Notes under the pieces: generated by a model
What the model saw: only the letters and a program-made list of their open reading frames with translations
Told to the model about the DNA's origin: nothing
Database searches by the model: none
Translations under genes and position numbers: made by a program
Assembly (NCBI GenBank): GCA_946480915.1
Contig: CAMLLO010000032.1
Span: forward strand, 1 to 51,212
From: an uncultured Sphingobacteriaceae bacterium
Lineage (GTDB): Bacteria; Bacteroidota; Bacteroidia; Sphingobacteriales; Sphingobacteriaceae
Direction of reading: 5' to 3'
DNA: 51,212 bases
Shown: positions 16,435 to 25,998 of the stretch, in pieces
Position numbering within the stretch: position 1 is the stretch's first letter
Layout: every line of letters starts with the position of its first letter

Positions 16435-19400
16435 TTAGTGTATGATAATTTTTTCCGTAGAAACAACTTTGTCTACAACAACTCTTAAAAGATAAAGGCC
16501 GCTTTTCATGCCGCTTACATCAAACTGACGTAAATACTCATCCTTCTTGCTTGATTGCCCCTTATCCAAGCTATTGACAAGAGATCCCTTCAAGTCAATT
16601 AAATCGATACTATAATTTGCATTTTTATTTAGCGAAAATTGAACTGACAAAGAGTTTGACGTAGGATTTGGATAAACTTTTATACTTTTTCTATTATCTA
16701 CTGTAAATGAATTATCGATTACTCTTTCAGAATTAATATTGGCTATAGAAGAACTACTGCTAAAACTATTGCACCTGCCAATACTACACCCATGTGATAA
16801 ATGGATCTGTACATCAGCGCGACCAATACAAATTAATTGGCCATGATGACAAACAATTATTTTATCATCGCCACATCTTGCATCAATAACTTCAATGCTT
16901 ATGGTATTTGAGCCAGAACAACCATATTCGTTTGTAGCTGTAACAGTAAAGGTGTAGATTCCTGCAGATGTAGGTGTAAATACAGGGTTAGCCACATCTG
17001 TGGAAGACAAATTACTTGATGGCGACCAGTGATAAACGATGTTGCCGACAGAAGTACTGTCAAATGCATTGAGTGTTAGGCTTTGAGCTCCATATCCTAA
17101 AAAGATAGTTTCAGCGCCAGCTCCAGTATAGGTTGAATCAGATCTTGTTGCAACAATAGATGGACTAGGGACGCTGCCTTCAATTTTAATTAATGCGATA
17201 CCCGTAGCATAGTTGCCACTTTTATCTGTAACTGTTACAGTTATGGGCTGATCACCTATATCCGAGCAATTAAAAGCAGAGCGGTTTATAGTAACAGAAC
17301 TTATACCACACGCATCTGTCGAACCATTATCAATGTCTGAAGGTTTTAAAGTTGCTTTTCCGTTCTGAAGTGCAAGTACGATATTTTTAGTACTTACTAT
17401 CGGAGCAATAGAATCCTTTACCGTTACAATAGCTGTTCCTGAAGCTGTATTTCCCTTCTTATCCGTTACGGTCAATGTAACCTGGTTATTACCAATATTG
17501 GCGCAATCAAAATTACTTTTATCGATAGTAAGCGTATCAATTCCACTTTCATCATAAGAGCCATTGTCAACCATATCAGCGGTGATGGATACCTTTCCTG
17601 ATGAATCAAGTGCCACAGCAATATTTTTAACTTTCACCACAGGAGAAATGGTATCGTCAACTGCATTGGTCATTTCGCTAAGGGCGCCATACTCACTTAC
17701 AGCCTGCACTGCATATGTGTATGTATTCCCACCAGCACTGGCGTCAGTATATGTAGTATTTGTTGTAAAAGCAAGCACCTTCCTATCCCTGAAAACAATG
17801 TACAAGCGGGAGTAAGGAATATCCTTCCAGCTTATAGTGGATCCTTTTATAAGAACCTTTCCTGGTTTTTCAGGCGCTTCCGTCAACATTCTCGGATCCC
17901 AGTTGCTGCCATTTCTTATCACTACGTTGTCATAGGTATAAGCGGCAGCTTCTGTATCCGTAAGACTGCTCTTTGCCTTTCCTTTAACGGTTATTATATT
18001 GCCAGAAGAATCGGTTTTATTGTATTCATAATCTTCGATGCGAAACGATAAATCCACCATGTTGCCACTGGCATCCATTGTACCATAATCTGCAAACACA
18101 GCCGGAATAGCGCCCATTTTATAATACCAGCCTTTCGGATAAACTTTTGCATTTAAAGTGGTATATAGGAAAACTGTTTTTGGCGAGTTAGTCCAGGGCC
18201 GACCAAAATAAGTAGTTACGCCTGATGCATGCGCTTCATCAACGGTACAATGGCTAAATACGTATCCCCATAACGTTCCTTGACGATGGCTGGGAGCAAC
18301 AATGTAACCACCATCTTTCCGCACACAGGTAATGGTGCATTTATCAAACAAAACATCGCCGCCGCCATAAATAAAATCTACTGCACCTTCTATTTTACTA
18401 TTTTTCCAATAATGCCTGTAATTAAGGCCACCATATGCAGTCAAATATGTATCCTGGTAACTGCGCAACCAGACATTGTTCGCCGTAAAACGGTCGCCTT
18501 CGGTATATAAAGCAAGTGCTTGCGGGCCGGCTTGTTTTTCGTATCCATAACTGTTTTCTATTGTCAGGTTTTCGAAATAGCAGTCTGGTGCATTCACATA
18601 CACTGTTGCCCCTTGCTGAACAGGGAAAGTTGGGGTCGTTTGATCACCATCTTCACCAGCCAATCGATTATCCGAAATAATTACGCTATCCCTGCTTTGC
18701 CCAATGAGGTGAATGAATGGTTTGTTCGAAAGTATATCAATATGCCCCGTATACTTTCCATTTTTAATGTAAATCAGCCAGGGTGCTGTTCTATTAATTG
18801 GTGCAGCCGCAATAGCAAGAAGAACGGAAGGATGGTCACCGGATCCATCCTGGGCCACTACCGCATCAAACAGTTTTTTTGTAGGCTGTGTTCGCACACT
18901 TGTATTGAACGTAACTGTAATACCCGGGAAAGGATTACCGGCCAGATCGGTGAGTGCACCGGCTGGGACAGTTACCGTGTATTGTGAATTGTAACTGAGC
19001 TTCTCGTAATTAAAGCTAACTGTCCTTGAACCAAATGTTCCGGATAAAACAGTAGAACCTAGCATAACGTTTCCGGTGCCAGCCTTCATGGTTTCATTAA
19101 AATTAAGAACGATGGTTCCGTTGATTGCAGCTGTTTTAGAGCCATTAACCGGTTCGGCTGCAATCAGCACCGGTGCCACTGTATCAACTGGTGTGTATTT
19201 ATCCGCATGCACAAAAACATTAGCGAAGGAAGTACCATCCGTTGAAGCCGGATCGCCAAGGACCGGGCTTGTTGCATCGGCTACCCAACGGACATAAACT
19301 CTTTTTTGTCCTTCAGCATTTGGAGGCATCGTTGCACTTAATGTTTTCCAACCTGCATTATATACACTCGTAATATCTACACGAGCCAGTTCTGTAAAGT

Positions 19401-20739
19401 TTACATTGTCCAGTGAATATTGCAAGGTCTGCACGGCGTAAGCCTGTGAAGCTGCACCAACCATCGATGTTATCTGGATGTTTTTATAATTCAAAGTAGA
19501 AAAATCGGCTTGCAGGTAACGACGTTTGGTTTTAAAGTCAACCGCCGGTGTGCCCAGGCGAACATTGGGATAAGATGGTGTAAAGGCTCCGGCATTCGCC
19601 GTCCACGCTATCGGACTTCCGTTGGGATCATATGCTGATACCATGCCAATGTTGGTTGTTTCTGAGTAAAAATCACCTGTTCTGTTAACCAACGGTGATG
19701 GTGCTTTAAAATTCCAACCAACAATAAAAGGTAGCTCGATAAATGTTGCTGTAAAAGATTGGTTCCCGTTTACCGTAATTGTTCTTTGAAGTGCTGTTGT
19801 ATTGTCCTCCCACCTGCTGAAGTTAGCAACGGCATTCGGAACTGCTTTCATACTAACCACGGTTCCGGCTTCGTATTTGCCCCCAAACGGTTGTGGCATT
19901 AGCTGTACTTCGGCCCATTTGGTACCTTCAATATTTACATTAAATGCATACGTTGTTACTGTATCAAAAACAGCAATTACTTTTTTATTCGCATCCATCG
20001 TCACATTGCATGGATTCGTTGTTGACAGCACCGTGCCCAGCGTATCAGCCCATTTTACAAACCGGTACCCGAAGTTGCGATTTGCCTGCAACTTGACCGT
20101 CATGCCTTCATCGTAGGTATCGTAGTTGGGTGTTTTTACGATCGTTCCCGCCTCGGGAATATTCGGCCTGACGTCTAGCTTGTACTGGGGCTTTGTAGAT
20201 ATATAATTGCCATATATTTTTAAGTCAAACATATAGGCGTTCTGTGTTTCATCAATATTAGTGAACTTGATCGCCACGTTGGGCTCATTAACAAGTACGG
20301 TAACAACTTCTCCTGAAAGGGTGGCACAAGGTGTTGTGTAAATCGGAATCCAAAGAACATCCAAAAGACCTTTTTTCCACACCTTAAAACCCCTGTTAGT
20401 ACCAGTTGCTCCCTGAATAAATTGAACTTTTGTTATCGACTTTAATGGGGAAAGCTCAATATATGAACCCGGAATTTTTTGTGCCTGCGCCCAACCTTTG
20501 GATACCAGTGAATAATTAAAACGAGTTACGTTTTCTCCTGTTGGATCGACATTCACTTGGTAAAATTTGAAATTCAGATCCTCATTTGAAAAATCAGTTT
20601 TCTTGTTTACAACTACTTCAGTTGTTGAGGTAAGACTTGCCCAATCTTGAAAGTCTGTTGAGTATAACATTTTCTCTTGCGCCAAAGATATTTGCGCACA
20701 AAGAAACGATACCATGAAAAAGAGTAAAGTTGCCCTCAT
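16435..20739 (-). CDS. Secreted multidomain pectin methylesterase (CE8) with T9SS sorting tail
   Basis: 1434 residues. Signal peptide (about 1-20), an N-terminal beta domain, InlB-like repeats (about 180-335; YDEGMTVKLQANRNFGYRFV), a second beta-sandwich (about 340-520), a Big_5 Ig-like domain (about 525-615), then CE8 (about 625-930), FN3-like and HYR/PKD-like domains, a Cys/His-rich module (about 1286-1323) and a type IX secretion tail (about 1350-1434; KVYPNPTSNSLSVQFSL). CE8 residues are present: Asp763 in SYQDTY, Asp788 in DFIYGGG and Arg847 in FGRPW. It would de-esterify homogalacturonan at the cell surface so lyases can act. A GTATAC-centred palindrome overlaps its probable promoter. 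The HTCS gene upstream on the same strand is a likely regulator. Confidence 0.93.
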   Translation of the reverse strand: MRATLLFFMVSFLCAQISLAQEKMLYSTDFQDWASLTSTTEVVVNKKTDFSNEDLNFKFYQVNVDPTGENVTRFNYSLVSKGWAQAQKIPGSYIELSPLKSITKVQFIQGATGTNRGFKVWKKGLLDVLWIPIYTTPCATLSGEVVTVLVNEPNVAIKFTNIDETQNAYMFDLKIYGNYISTKPQYKLDVRPNIPEAGTIVKTPNYDTYDEGMTVKLQANRNFGYRFVKWADTLGTVLSTTNPCNVTMDANKKVIAVFDTVTTYAFNVNIEGTKWAEVQLMPQPFGGKYEAGTVVSMKAVPNAVANFSRWEDNTTALQRTITVNGNQSFTATFIELPFIVGWNFKAPSPLVNRTGDFYSETTNIGMVSAYDPNGSPIAWTANAGAFTPSYPNVRLGTPAVDFKTKRRYLQADFSTLNYKNIQITSMVGAASQAYAVQTLQYSLDNVNFTELARVDITSVYNAGWKTLSATMPPNAEGQKRVYVRWVADATSPVLGDPASTDGTSFANVFVHADKYTPVDTVAPVLIAAEPVNGSKTAAINGTIVLNFNETMKAGTGNVMLGSTVLSGTFGSRTVSFNYEKLSYNSQYTVTVPAGALTDLAGNPFPGITVTFNTSVRTQPTKKLFDAVVAQDGSGDHPSVLLAIAAAPINRTAPWLIYIKNGKYTGHIDILSNKPFIHLIGQSRDSVIISDNRLAGEDGDQTTPTFPVQQGATVYVNAPDCYFENLTIENSYGYEKQAGPQALALYTEGDRFTANNVWLRSYQDTYLTAYGGLNYRHYWKNSKIEGAVDFIYGGGDVLFDKCTITCVRKDGGYIVAPSHRQGTLWGYVFSHCTVDEAHASGVTTYFGRPWTNSPKTVFLYTTLNAKVYPKGWYYKMGAIPAVFADYGTMDASGNMVDLSFRIEDYEYNKTDSSGNIITVKGKAKSSLTDTEAAAYTYDNVVIRNGSNWDPRMLTEAPEKPGKVLIKGSTISWKDIPYSRLYIVFRDRKVLAFTTNTTYTDASAGGNTYTYAVQAVSEYGALSEMTNAVDDTISPVVKVKNIAVALDSSGKVSITADMVDNGSYDESGIDTLTIDKSNFDCANIGNNQVTLTVTDKKGNTASGTAIVTVKDSIAPIVSTKNIVLALQNGKATLKPSDIDNGSTDACGISSVTINRSAFNCSDIGDQPITVTVTDKSGNYATGIALIKIEGSVPSPSIVATRSDSTYTGAGAETIFLGYGAQSLTLNAFDSTSVGNIVYHWSPSSNLSSTDVANPVFTPTSAGIYTFTVTATNEYGCSGSNTISIEVIDARCGDDKIIVCHHGQLICIGRADVQIHLSHGCSIGRCNSFSSSSSIANINSERVIDNSFTVDNRKSIKVYPNPTSNSLSVQFSLNKNANYSIDLIDLKGSLVNSLDKGQSSKKDEYLRQFDVSGMKSGLYLLRVVVDKVVSTEKIIIH

Positions 20740-20814
20740 AATTCTAGTTTATAAAATTGGTTAATAGATAATTGGTACCGAATGAGTCAAATTCTATTCA
20801 ACTCAATTCGAAGA

Positions 20815-20830
20815 TTTGTATACAAACTTA
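20815..20830 (-). promoter_or_regulatory. Promoter box overlapped by a GTATAC palindrome, upstream of the CE8 gene
   Basis: The minus strand carries TAAGTTTG (20823-20830), an exact match to the Bacteroidota -7 box TAnnTTTG, about 85 bases before the start at 20739. TTTGTATACAAA (20815-20826), a perfect 12-base palindrome, overlaps it. GTATAC-centred palindromes are known for GntR-family hexuronate regulators such as UxuR/ExuR. No such regulator is in the window, so the binding protein is unknown. Confidence 0.5.
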
Positions 20831-20986
20831 GTGACGAGAAGAAAAAATGAGGTCTAAATTTTAAGCAAATTGGTTCAGTTTCCGTTCATACCATCACCGG
20901 GTCGAATATCGTTTCCTCAGAGGTCAATATATTCAAAGGCTGACATTGCTTTGCTGATGGATACGAAATCGCTTTAAACGAAGATT
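20831..20986. other. Rest of the intergenic region between CE8 and HTCS genes
   Basis: About 155 bases downstream of the HTCS stop. No clear terminator hairpin was found, so read-through from the HTCS gene into the CE8 gene is possible. Confidence 0.35.
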
Positions 20987-23900
20987 TTACAGGGCAGATT
21001 CTTTTGAATTCAAATATGTGGAAGGTGATATATGATACTTTTCTTTAAAGCAGGTACTGAAGTATTTGGCGTTATTGAATCCGACCGAATAAGCTACTAT
21101 CGATATATTTGTTTCTCCGGCATCAAGAAGCTGTTTGCCTCGTTGCAAACGCATATCCCTGACAAACTCAACAGGAACCAAACCAGTAAGACTTTTAAAC
21201 TTTCTATAAAAAGTAGTACGCCCCATATTGATCGTTTCGGATACTGCATCAATATTAAAGTCGGGATCGATCATCCCATTCTCTACTATCTGTATCACCT
21301 GTTTGAGGAATGTTTCATCCCTTGGGGTGATCACAATTTCTTCAGGACTTAGCTTAATTCTTTTCTTATTGTCTAATAGAGCTTCGAAAACCTTCTTTCG
21401 ATGTCTTATAAGAGCTTCAATGGAAGTTAATAAAAGCTCATTGTCAAAGGGTTTTGTTAGGTAGTAATCAGCACCATATTTAAGTCCTTCAATGTGGCTT
21501 TCCACGGAAGATTTGGCTGTTAATAATATGATTGGGATATGACTTGTTGCTAAATCATTTTTTAATTTACCAAGCATCTGAATGCCATCCATTTTAGGCA
21601 TCATAACATCGCTCAGAATTAAATCAGGAATCAATTTAAGCGCTTTTTCAAGTCCTTCTTCACCATCACCGGCAACCTCCACCCGATAGAACTCGCTTAA
21701 CTGCTGACTTAGAAAAATCCGTAAATCGGTATTATCCTCAACAAGCAGAACCAGGGGTGCCTGATCCTTTCCTTCTTGAAAAGTACTTAGTTCCGTGGCC
21801 ACTTTCTCATCAGGTGATTCAAAGGCATGAAGATTTTCGGGTTGATCAATGAAACTCACTTTATCCAGATTAAAATGCAATCTATCAAGGTGAAGTTGAA
21901 CACTGATAGTTAGTCCCTTATCAGTATTATTAAAAGCAGAAATCTTACCATGATGTAATTTTATTAATTCCTTAGATAATGCCAATCCTATTCCTGTACC
22001 TTTGAAGTTCTTCCCTTCTGGTTTATCTCCTTCATAATAAAGTTCAAATATATCCTGCAACTTATGTTCTTCTACTCCATGGCCCTGATCGTTAACCTGA
22101 ATGACAAAAAAACCCAGTTCCGGGCTTATATAATCGACCGTTACTTTTATCTTCTTCCCCTCAGGAGTAAATTTGAATGCATTCGCTAAAAGATTATAAA
22201 GAACGATATCGATTTTTTCAGCGTCAATCCATGCAAACAATTCTTTTTGAGACGATTCAACTTCTAACCTAATTTGCTTTTGCCGGGCAGTTTCAGTAAA
22301 ATACCCACAAATTTCTTGTACGAAGGAGATAATCTCCACCCTAGAAACCTGAAGGGTAGCCTTACCACTTTCCAACTTACGCAAATCGAGTAATTGATTG
22401 ACGAACCTCACCATTCGGTTAGCGTTTTTTCGGACAATATCAATATAAGAAGTACCCTTTACTGATAGATTTTCATTCTTGGAAATCTCTTCAATCGGGT
22501 TCAATATAAGTGTTAAAGGAGTGCGTAACTCATGAGAAATATTCGTAAAAAAATTAATTTTCAGAGCTGCGAGCTTTTGCTCAACAGTGATCTTATTACG
22601 CAAACGCAACATCGTTACGGCAGTTCTTCTAACAACTTCAATTAAAGCTCCGAAAATAACTGTATAAAGCAGATATGCCCACCATGTGCGCCATGCTGGG
22701 GGGGAAATAGTAATACTTAGGCGTTTGGCAGGGATATTGGAGTACAAATCGTTGTTTGCACTTTTTACATCAAGTACGTAATCGCCCGGAGGTAGGTTTG
22801 TGTACGTGATTCTTCTAGATCCTTTGTTATTCTTCCATCCTTTATCAAAACCCTTTAAACGATACGTGTATTCTTGTGTTGTATTTGATTTATAATCCAA
22901 AGTAGCATAATCAATACTGAAAATATTTTGATTATGATTGAGGGTGAGTTTTGAGACATAATTAATATTATTGTATTTTATTTCATTACTCGGATCAGGA
23001 ACGACATCCTTATTGTTAAGTTGTAAATTAGTAAACACTAGATTCGAAAAATCCTTTTGACCGTTAACCTGTGTAGGATTGAAAGAAATATAACCCTTAG
23101 ATGTTCCAAAAACAAGACTACTTGAAGACCTCACACATGAAGCTTCAGAAAAACTCACTTTTGGCAGGCCATTGTAGGAATCAAAATTTCTAAATTTATT
23201 TGTACTAGTGTTAAATCGACTGAGGCCATTTTGTGTGGCTATCCATAAATATCCTTGACTATCTTCAGTAGAGCTTAATATGTAGTCGTTGGGCAAGCCA
23301 TCCTTAGTTGTGTAGCTCTTGAACTTTAATGAATATAGTGGCTGCTCGCCGACAGCAAGATTAAATCCACCTCCTGAAGTGCTCAGCCACATTCTGTCCT
23401 TCGAATCGCGAAAGATAAATTGCACATCGTTATCACCGAGACTGGTATTATCATAAGGCTCCTTATTATAAGTCTTATAACGGCCGGCACGGGCAGCATC
23501 AAATACTAGTAATCCATTTGTAGTACCAATCCATACATTGCCCGACTTATCTAATGCGAGGTGACGGATTTTATTAAATAACTCTTTGGGGTAGTTTTTG
23601 AAAACACTACCGGCATGAGATAGCCTTATTGTATTATTCTCGGTGACGGCAACATTTAATCCCTCATCAAAAGTTCCTATCCATATCCTGCCTTTAAGAT
23701 CTTCTAATAATGAGTAAATTTGGCTGCCGTTAAGGCCATCGGCCTGATTCGCTAGAAAATGTTGAAGCCGATATTTAGTTTCCGCTTTATTCAATGGAGA
23801 AGCTACGAATAAACCGTTTCCTTTGGTTCCGAGCCAAATGTTTCCACGCCGATCCTGCAGCATTGAATAAACCATGCCAAGTCCCCCTTCTGGTTCATTG

Positions 23901-25372
23901 ACGAACAGCGCCGATATCTTTTTTTGATTTTGATAGAGGTACAATTTACCACTCTTAGCTCCTAACCACAGTCTGTTTTTTCTATCCTGCAAAATGCCTC
24001 TAATTTCATTTTCTGATTTAAATCCTGCTGTTGCGGCTACTAAAGTTTGTTTAAAGTGATTGTCTTGAAAAATCACCTTGGTAATTCCCCTATCCTCTGT
24101 AATCAGCCAAAGCACACCGGCTTTATCATAATACTGGCTAACCACCATATTAGAAAACCTTCGTGTGGGAGTATTGGGTTCATTATAAAAATAGTCCACC
24201 CTATTGCTTCCAGGATTATAATACCCGAAACCTCCCTGCTTCATGTTCACCCAAACCAGACCATTCCTATCCTCATACACTTTGTAATAGTTTGCCGGCG
24301 AGTTAAAGTTCTTATCTGTTGCTTGTGAAAAATGTTGGTAGCTTTGATTAGTCGGATTGTATCTAATAACTCCTTGTTTCGATGGTTCTATCCACAAGAA
24401 TCCTTGTTTATCTTCAAAAATCGAATAAATTGGCCCTGTAGAAAATATTTTTTTGGCGACTGTATTATCTTTTAGATTTAACTTAAAAAGCTCACCTGAG
24501 GATGTCGAAGCAAAAACTACGGACGTTTTTTTAGACAAACACAATGCGTTTATCGGCAGCCCGCCTGTAAGCTTCAAGGACCGGAATTTTTTAGAAACTT
24601 TATTGTAAACAATAAGATCACCATTGTCTGTTCCGAAATAAAGGTGATCCCTGTCTTCTTTGAAGGTTGTAAAACTTGCTCCTCTTACAATATCTTTATT
24701 CAGATTAATATTTCTATATCCTTTTGTTGCGGATTTAACCAGGCAGCCAAGACCATCTACAGTACCAATCCACACCTTTTGATCCCGATCTTCGTGAAGA
24801 AAATTTACACTATTTGAAGGGATCTGATAACCGTTTTTTTGATTTTTCTTAAATCTGGTGTATTTAAGTTTTGAACCGGATCCAGTCGATAGAATATTAA
24901 AAACACCTTCGTTGACTGAGGTTAGCCAAACAGAACCATCACTGGCGGCATAGATCTTTTGAAAAGAAATATGTTTGAGAGCATCGTTATTTATAATCCT
25001 TGAAACACCCAGAAACTGTTCAGTTGTTTTATCAAATCTATAAATCTGCTTGTCTGAACCACGCAACCATAAATCATTGGAATCACCCTCAACAATATCC
25101 TCTATCCTGTTACTTCTCAGTTCAAAGTTATCCCCTGGAGAGGATTTATATGATACAAAACTATACCCATCGAATCGATTTATCCCATTCCACGTCGCAA
25201 ACCACATAAAGCCTTCTCGATCTTTTAATATTTTTGTGACAACATCGTGAGATAAGCCGTTTTCGGTAGAGAAATATTCAATCCTACATTTTAACTGGGC
25301 CATGGCGTTAAAAGTGAACAGGGATATGAAAATCGCAAAACTTAGAACACTACCTTTTTCTTTACCCACCAT
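20987..25372 (-). CDS. Hybrid two-component system sensor/regulator (HTCS), second copy
   Basis: 1461 residues. After a signal peptide (about 1-25) come propeller repeats (FSTENGLSHDVVTKILKD; FMWFATWNGINRFDGY; many IWIGT/LWLGxxxG blades, to about 790), a Y_Y_Y domain (about 800-885) and a transmembrane helix (about 894-915, TWWAYLLYTVIFGALIEVV). The cytoplasmic part has HisKA with His947 (NISHELRTPLTLI), HATPase_c (LYNLLANAFKF; GTGIGLALSKEL), a receiver with Asp1255 (LSDVMMPKMDG) and LTKPFD, and an AraC HTH (INMGRTTFYRKFKSLTGLVP). It sits between the two giant pectin-degrading genes, transcribed the same way, so pectin fragments are the likely ligand (inference). Its two halves show no truncation. 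Confidence 0.95.
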   Translation of the reverse strand: MVGKEKGSVLSFAIFISLFTFNAMAQLKCRIEYFSTENGLSHDVVTKILKDREGFMWFATWNGINRFDGYSFVSYKSSPGDNFELRSNRIEDIVEGDSNDLWLRGSDKQIYRFDKTTEQFLGVSRIINNDALKHISFQKIYAASDGSVWLTSVNEGVFNILSTGSGSKLKYTRFKKNQKNGYQIPSNSVNFLHEDRDQKVWIGTVDGLGCLVKSATKGYRNINLNKDIVRGASFTTFKEDRDHLYFGTDNGDLIVYNKVSKKFRSLKLTGGLPINALCLSKKTSVVFASTSSGELFKLNLKDNTVAKKIFSTGPIYSIFEDKQGFLWIEPSKQGVIRYNPTNQSYQHFSQATDKNFNSPANYYKVYEDRNGLVWVNMKQGGFGYYNPGSNRVDYFYNEPNTPTRRFSNMVVSQYYDKAGVLWLITEDRGITKVIFQDNHFKQTLVAATAGFKSENEIRGILQDRKNRLWLGAKSGKLYLYQNQKKISALFVNEPEGGLGMVYSMLQDRRGNIWLGTKGNGLFVASPLNKAETKYRLQHFLANQADGLNGSQIYSLLEDLKGRIWIGTFDEGLNVAVTENNTIRLSHAGSVFKNYPKELFNKIRHLALDKSGNVWIGTTNGLLVFDAARAGRYKTYNKEPYDNTSLGDNDVQFIFRDSKDRMWLSTSGGGFNLAVGEQPLYSLKFKSYTTKDGLPNDYILSSTEDSQGYLWIATQNGLSRFNTSTNKFRNFDSYNGLPKVSFSEASCVRSSSSLVFGTSKGYISFNPTQVNGQKDFSNLVFTNLQLNNKDVVPDPSNEIKYNNINYVSKLTLNHNQNIFSIDYATLDYKSNTTQEYTYRLKGFDKGWKNNKGSRRITYTNLPPGDYVLDVKSANNDLYSNIPAKRLSITISPPAWRTWWAYLLYTVIFGALIEVVRRTAVTMLRLRNKITVEQKLAALKINFFTNISHELRTPLTLILNPIEEISKNENLSVKGTSYIDIVRKNANRMVRFVNQLLDLRKLESGKATLQVSRVEIISFVQEICGYFTETARQKQIRLEVESSQKELFAWIDAEKIDIVLYNLLANAFKFTPEGKKIKVTVDYISPELGFFVIQVNDQGHGVEEHKLQDIFELYYEGDKPEGKNFKGTGIGLALSKELIKLHHGKISAFNNTDKGLTISVQLHLDRLHFNLDKVSFIDQPENLHAFESPDEKVATELSTFQEGKDQAPLVLLVEDNTDLRIFLSQQLSEFYRVEVAGDGEEGLEKALKLIPDLILSDVMMPKMDGIQMLGKLKNDLATSHIPIILLTAKSSVESHIEGLKYGADYYLTKPFDNELLLTSIEALIRHRKKVFEALLDNKKRIKLSPEEIVITPRDETFLKQVIQIVENGMIDPDFNIDAVSETINMGRTTFYRKFKSLTGLVPVEFVRDMRLQRGKQLLDAGETNISIVAYSVGFNNAKYFSTCFKEKYHISPSTYLNSKESAL

Positions 25373-25845
25373 AGAAAGGAAATTAAAATCCCTTTAGGTT
25401 GCCAACTTAAAGAGATATTTTAATAAATACATTTGGTTTTAACAGGAACTCTTGGTTATTTATATATAGCTATCAAAACTATATCTATCAAAAATAGGTT
25501 AAAATTATTATATTCATTCTCTGATTTTGAACTTGTGCTTTTTGAATATGATTTGGCAATCATCTTAAAAAAAGACTAATAATTCACCTGCGATCGAAGA
25601 ACCTATTAAGACGATTGAGCAATGAATGCTACAACCTTTTCAGAGAGCAATAAAGATGCATCAATAATAGCTTTCACTAAGCAGATTCCAAGATCAGGAT
25701 AGCAGATCAGAAATTCTCTGTTATAAAGAGTTAATGTAATTCATGTCTTTGATATTCCAATCGCAAACAAAAACACTCTACTTCAGAAGCCAGATAGGAA
25801 GTAAAGAAATTAAGAATAAAGCAAATTAAGAGGTTCCATTCTATT
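25373..25845. other. Promoter region of the second HTCS gene
   Basis: About 470 AT-rich bases between the HTCS start and the terminator of the lyase gene. Besides the repeats at 25470-25496 I see no gene or strong hairpin. Confidence 0.4.
25470..25496 (-). promoter_or_regulatory. Candidate promoter with duplicated CTATCAAAA element
   Basis: CTATCAAAA occurs at 25470-25478 and 25485-25493, a 15-base period. On the minus strand this creates two TAnnTTTG boxes, TAGTTTTG (25474-25481) and TATTTTTG (25489-25496), about 100-120 bases before the HTCS start. A paired -33 TTTG was not convincing, so promoter identity is tentative. Confidence 0.35.
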
Positions 25846-25879
25846 AGAAAAAAAAAAAATCCCAGGCTAACCTGGGATT
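25846..25879 (-). terminator. Intrinsic terminator with 9-pair stem and long U tract
   Basis: AATCCCAGG (25858-25866), loop CTAA, CCTGGGATT (25871-25879). Read on the minus strand the stem is followed by a run of about twelve T. This is a textbook terminator and the second hairpin downstream of the PL1-CE8 gene. Confidence 0.85.
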
Positions 25880-25944
25880 CTTATATTAAATCTAATTTGT
25901 TGATAGGTGAACTTCTACCTATAAATTTCTTTTTTTTAATATTA

Positions 25945-25986
25945 TAATAACCTAGGAAGGGATGGAAATCCCTTCCTAGGTTATTA
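25945..25986. terminator. 19-pair perfect hairpin after the PL1-CE8 gene
   Basis: A 19-base arm from 25945 (TAATAACCTAGGAAGGGAT) pairs perfectly with 25968-25986 around a GGAA loop, 12 bases past the stop at 25999. No immediate T run follows, so it may protect the mRNA 3' end while the hairpin at 25858-25879 terminates. Confidence 0.75.
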
Positions 25987-25998
25987 CCCTGTATAAAA

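Noticed and set aside
22698..22704. G7 run (C7 on coding strand) in the second HTCS
   Set aside because: Encodes a conserved Ser-Pro-Pro before the transmembrane segment and is much shorter than the C10 tract; not convincing as a switch.
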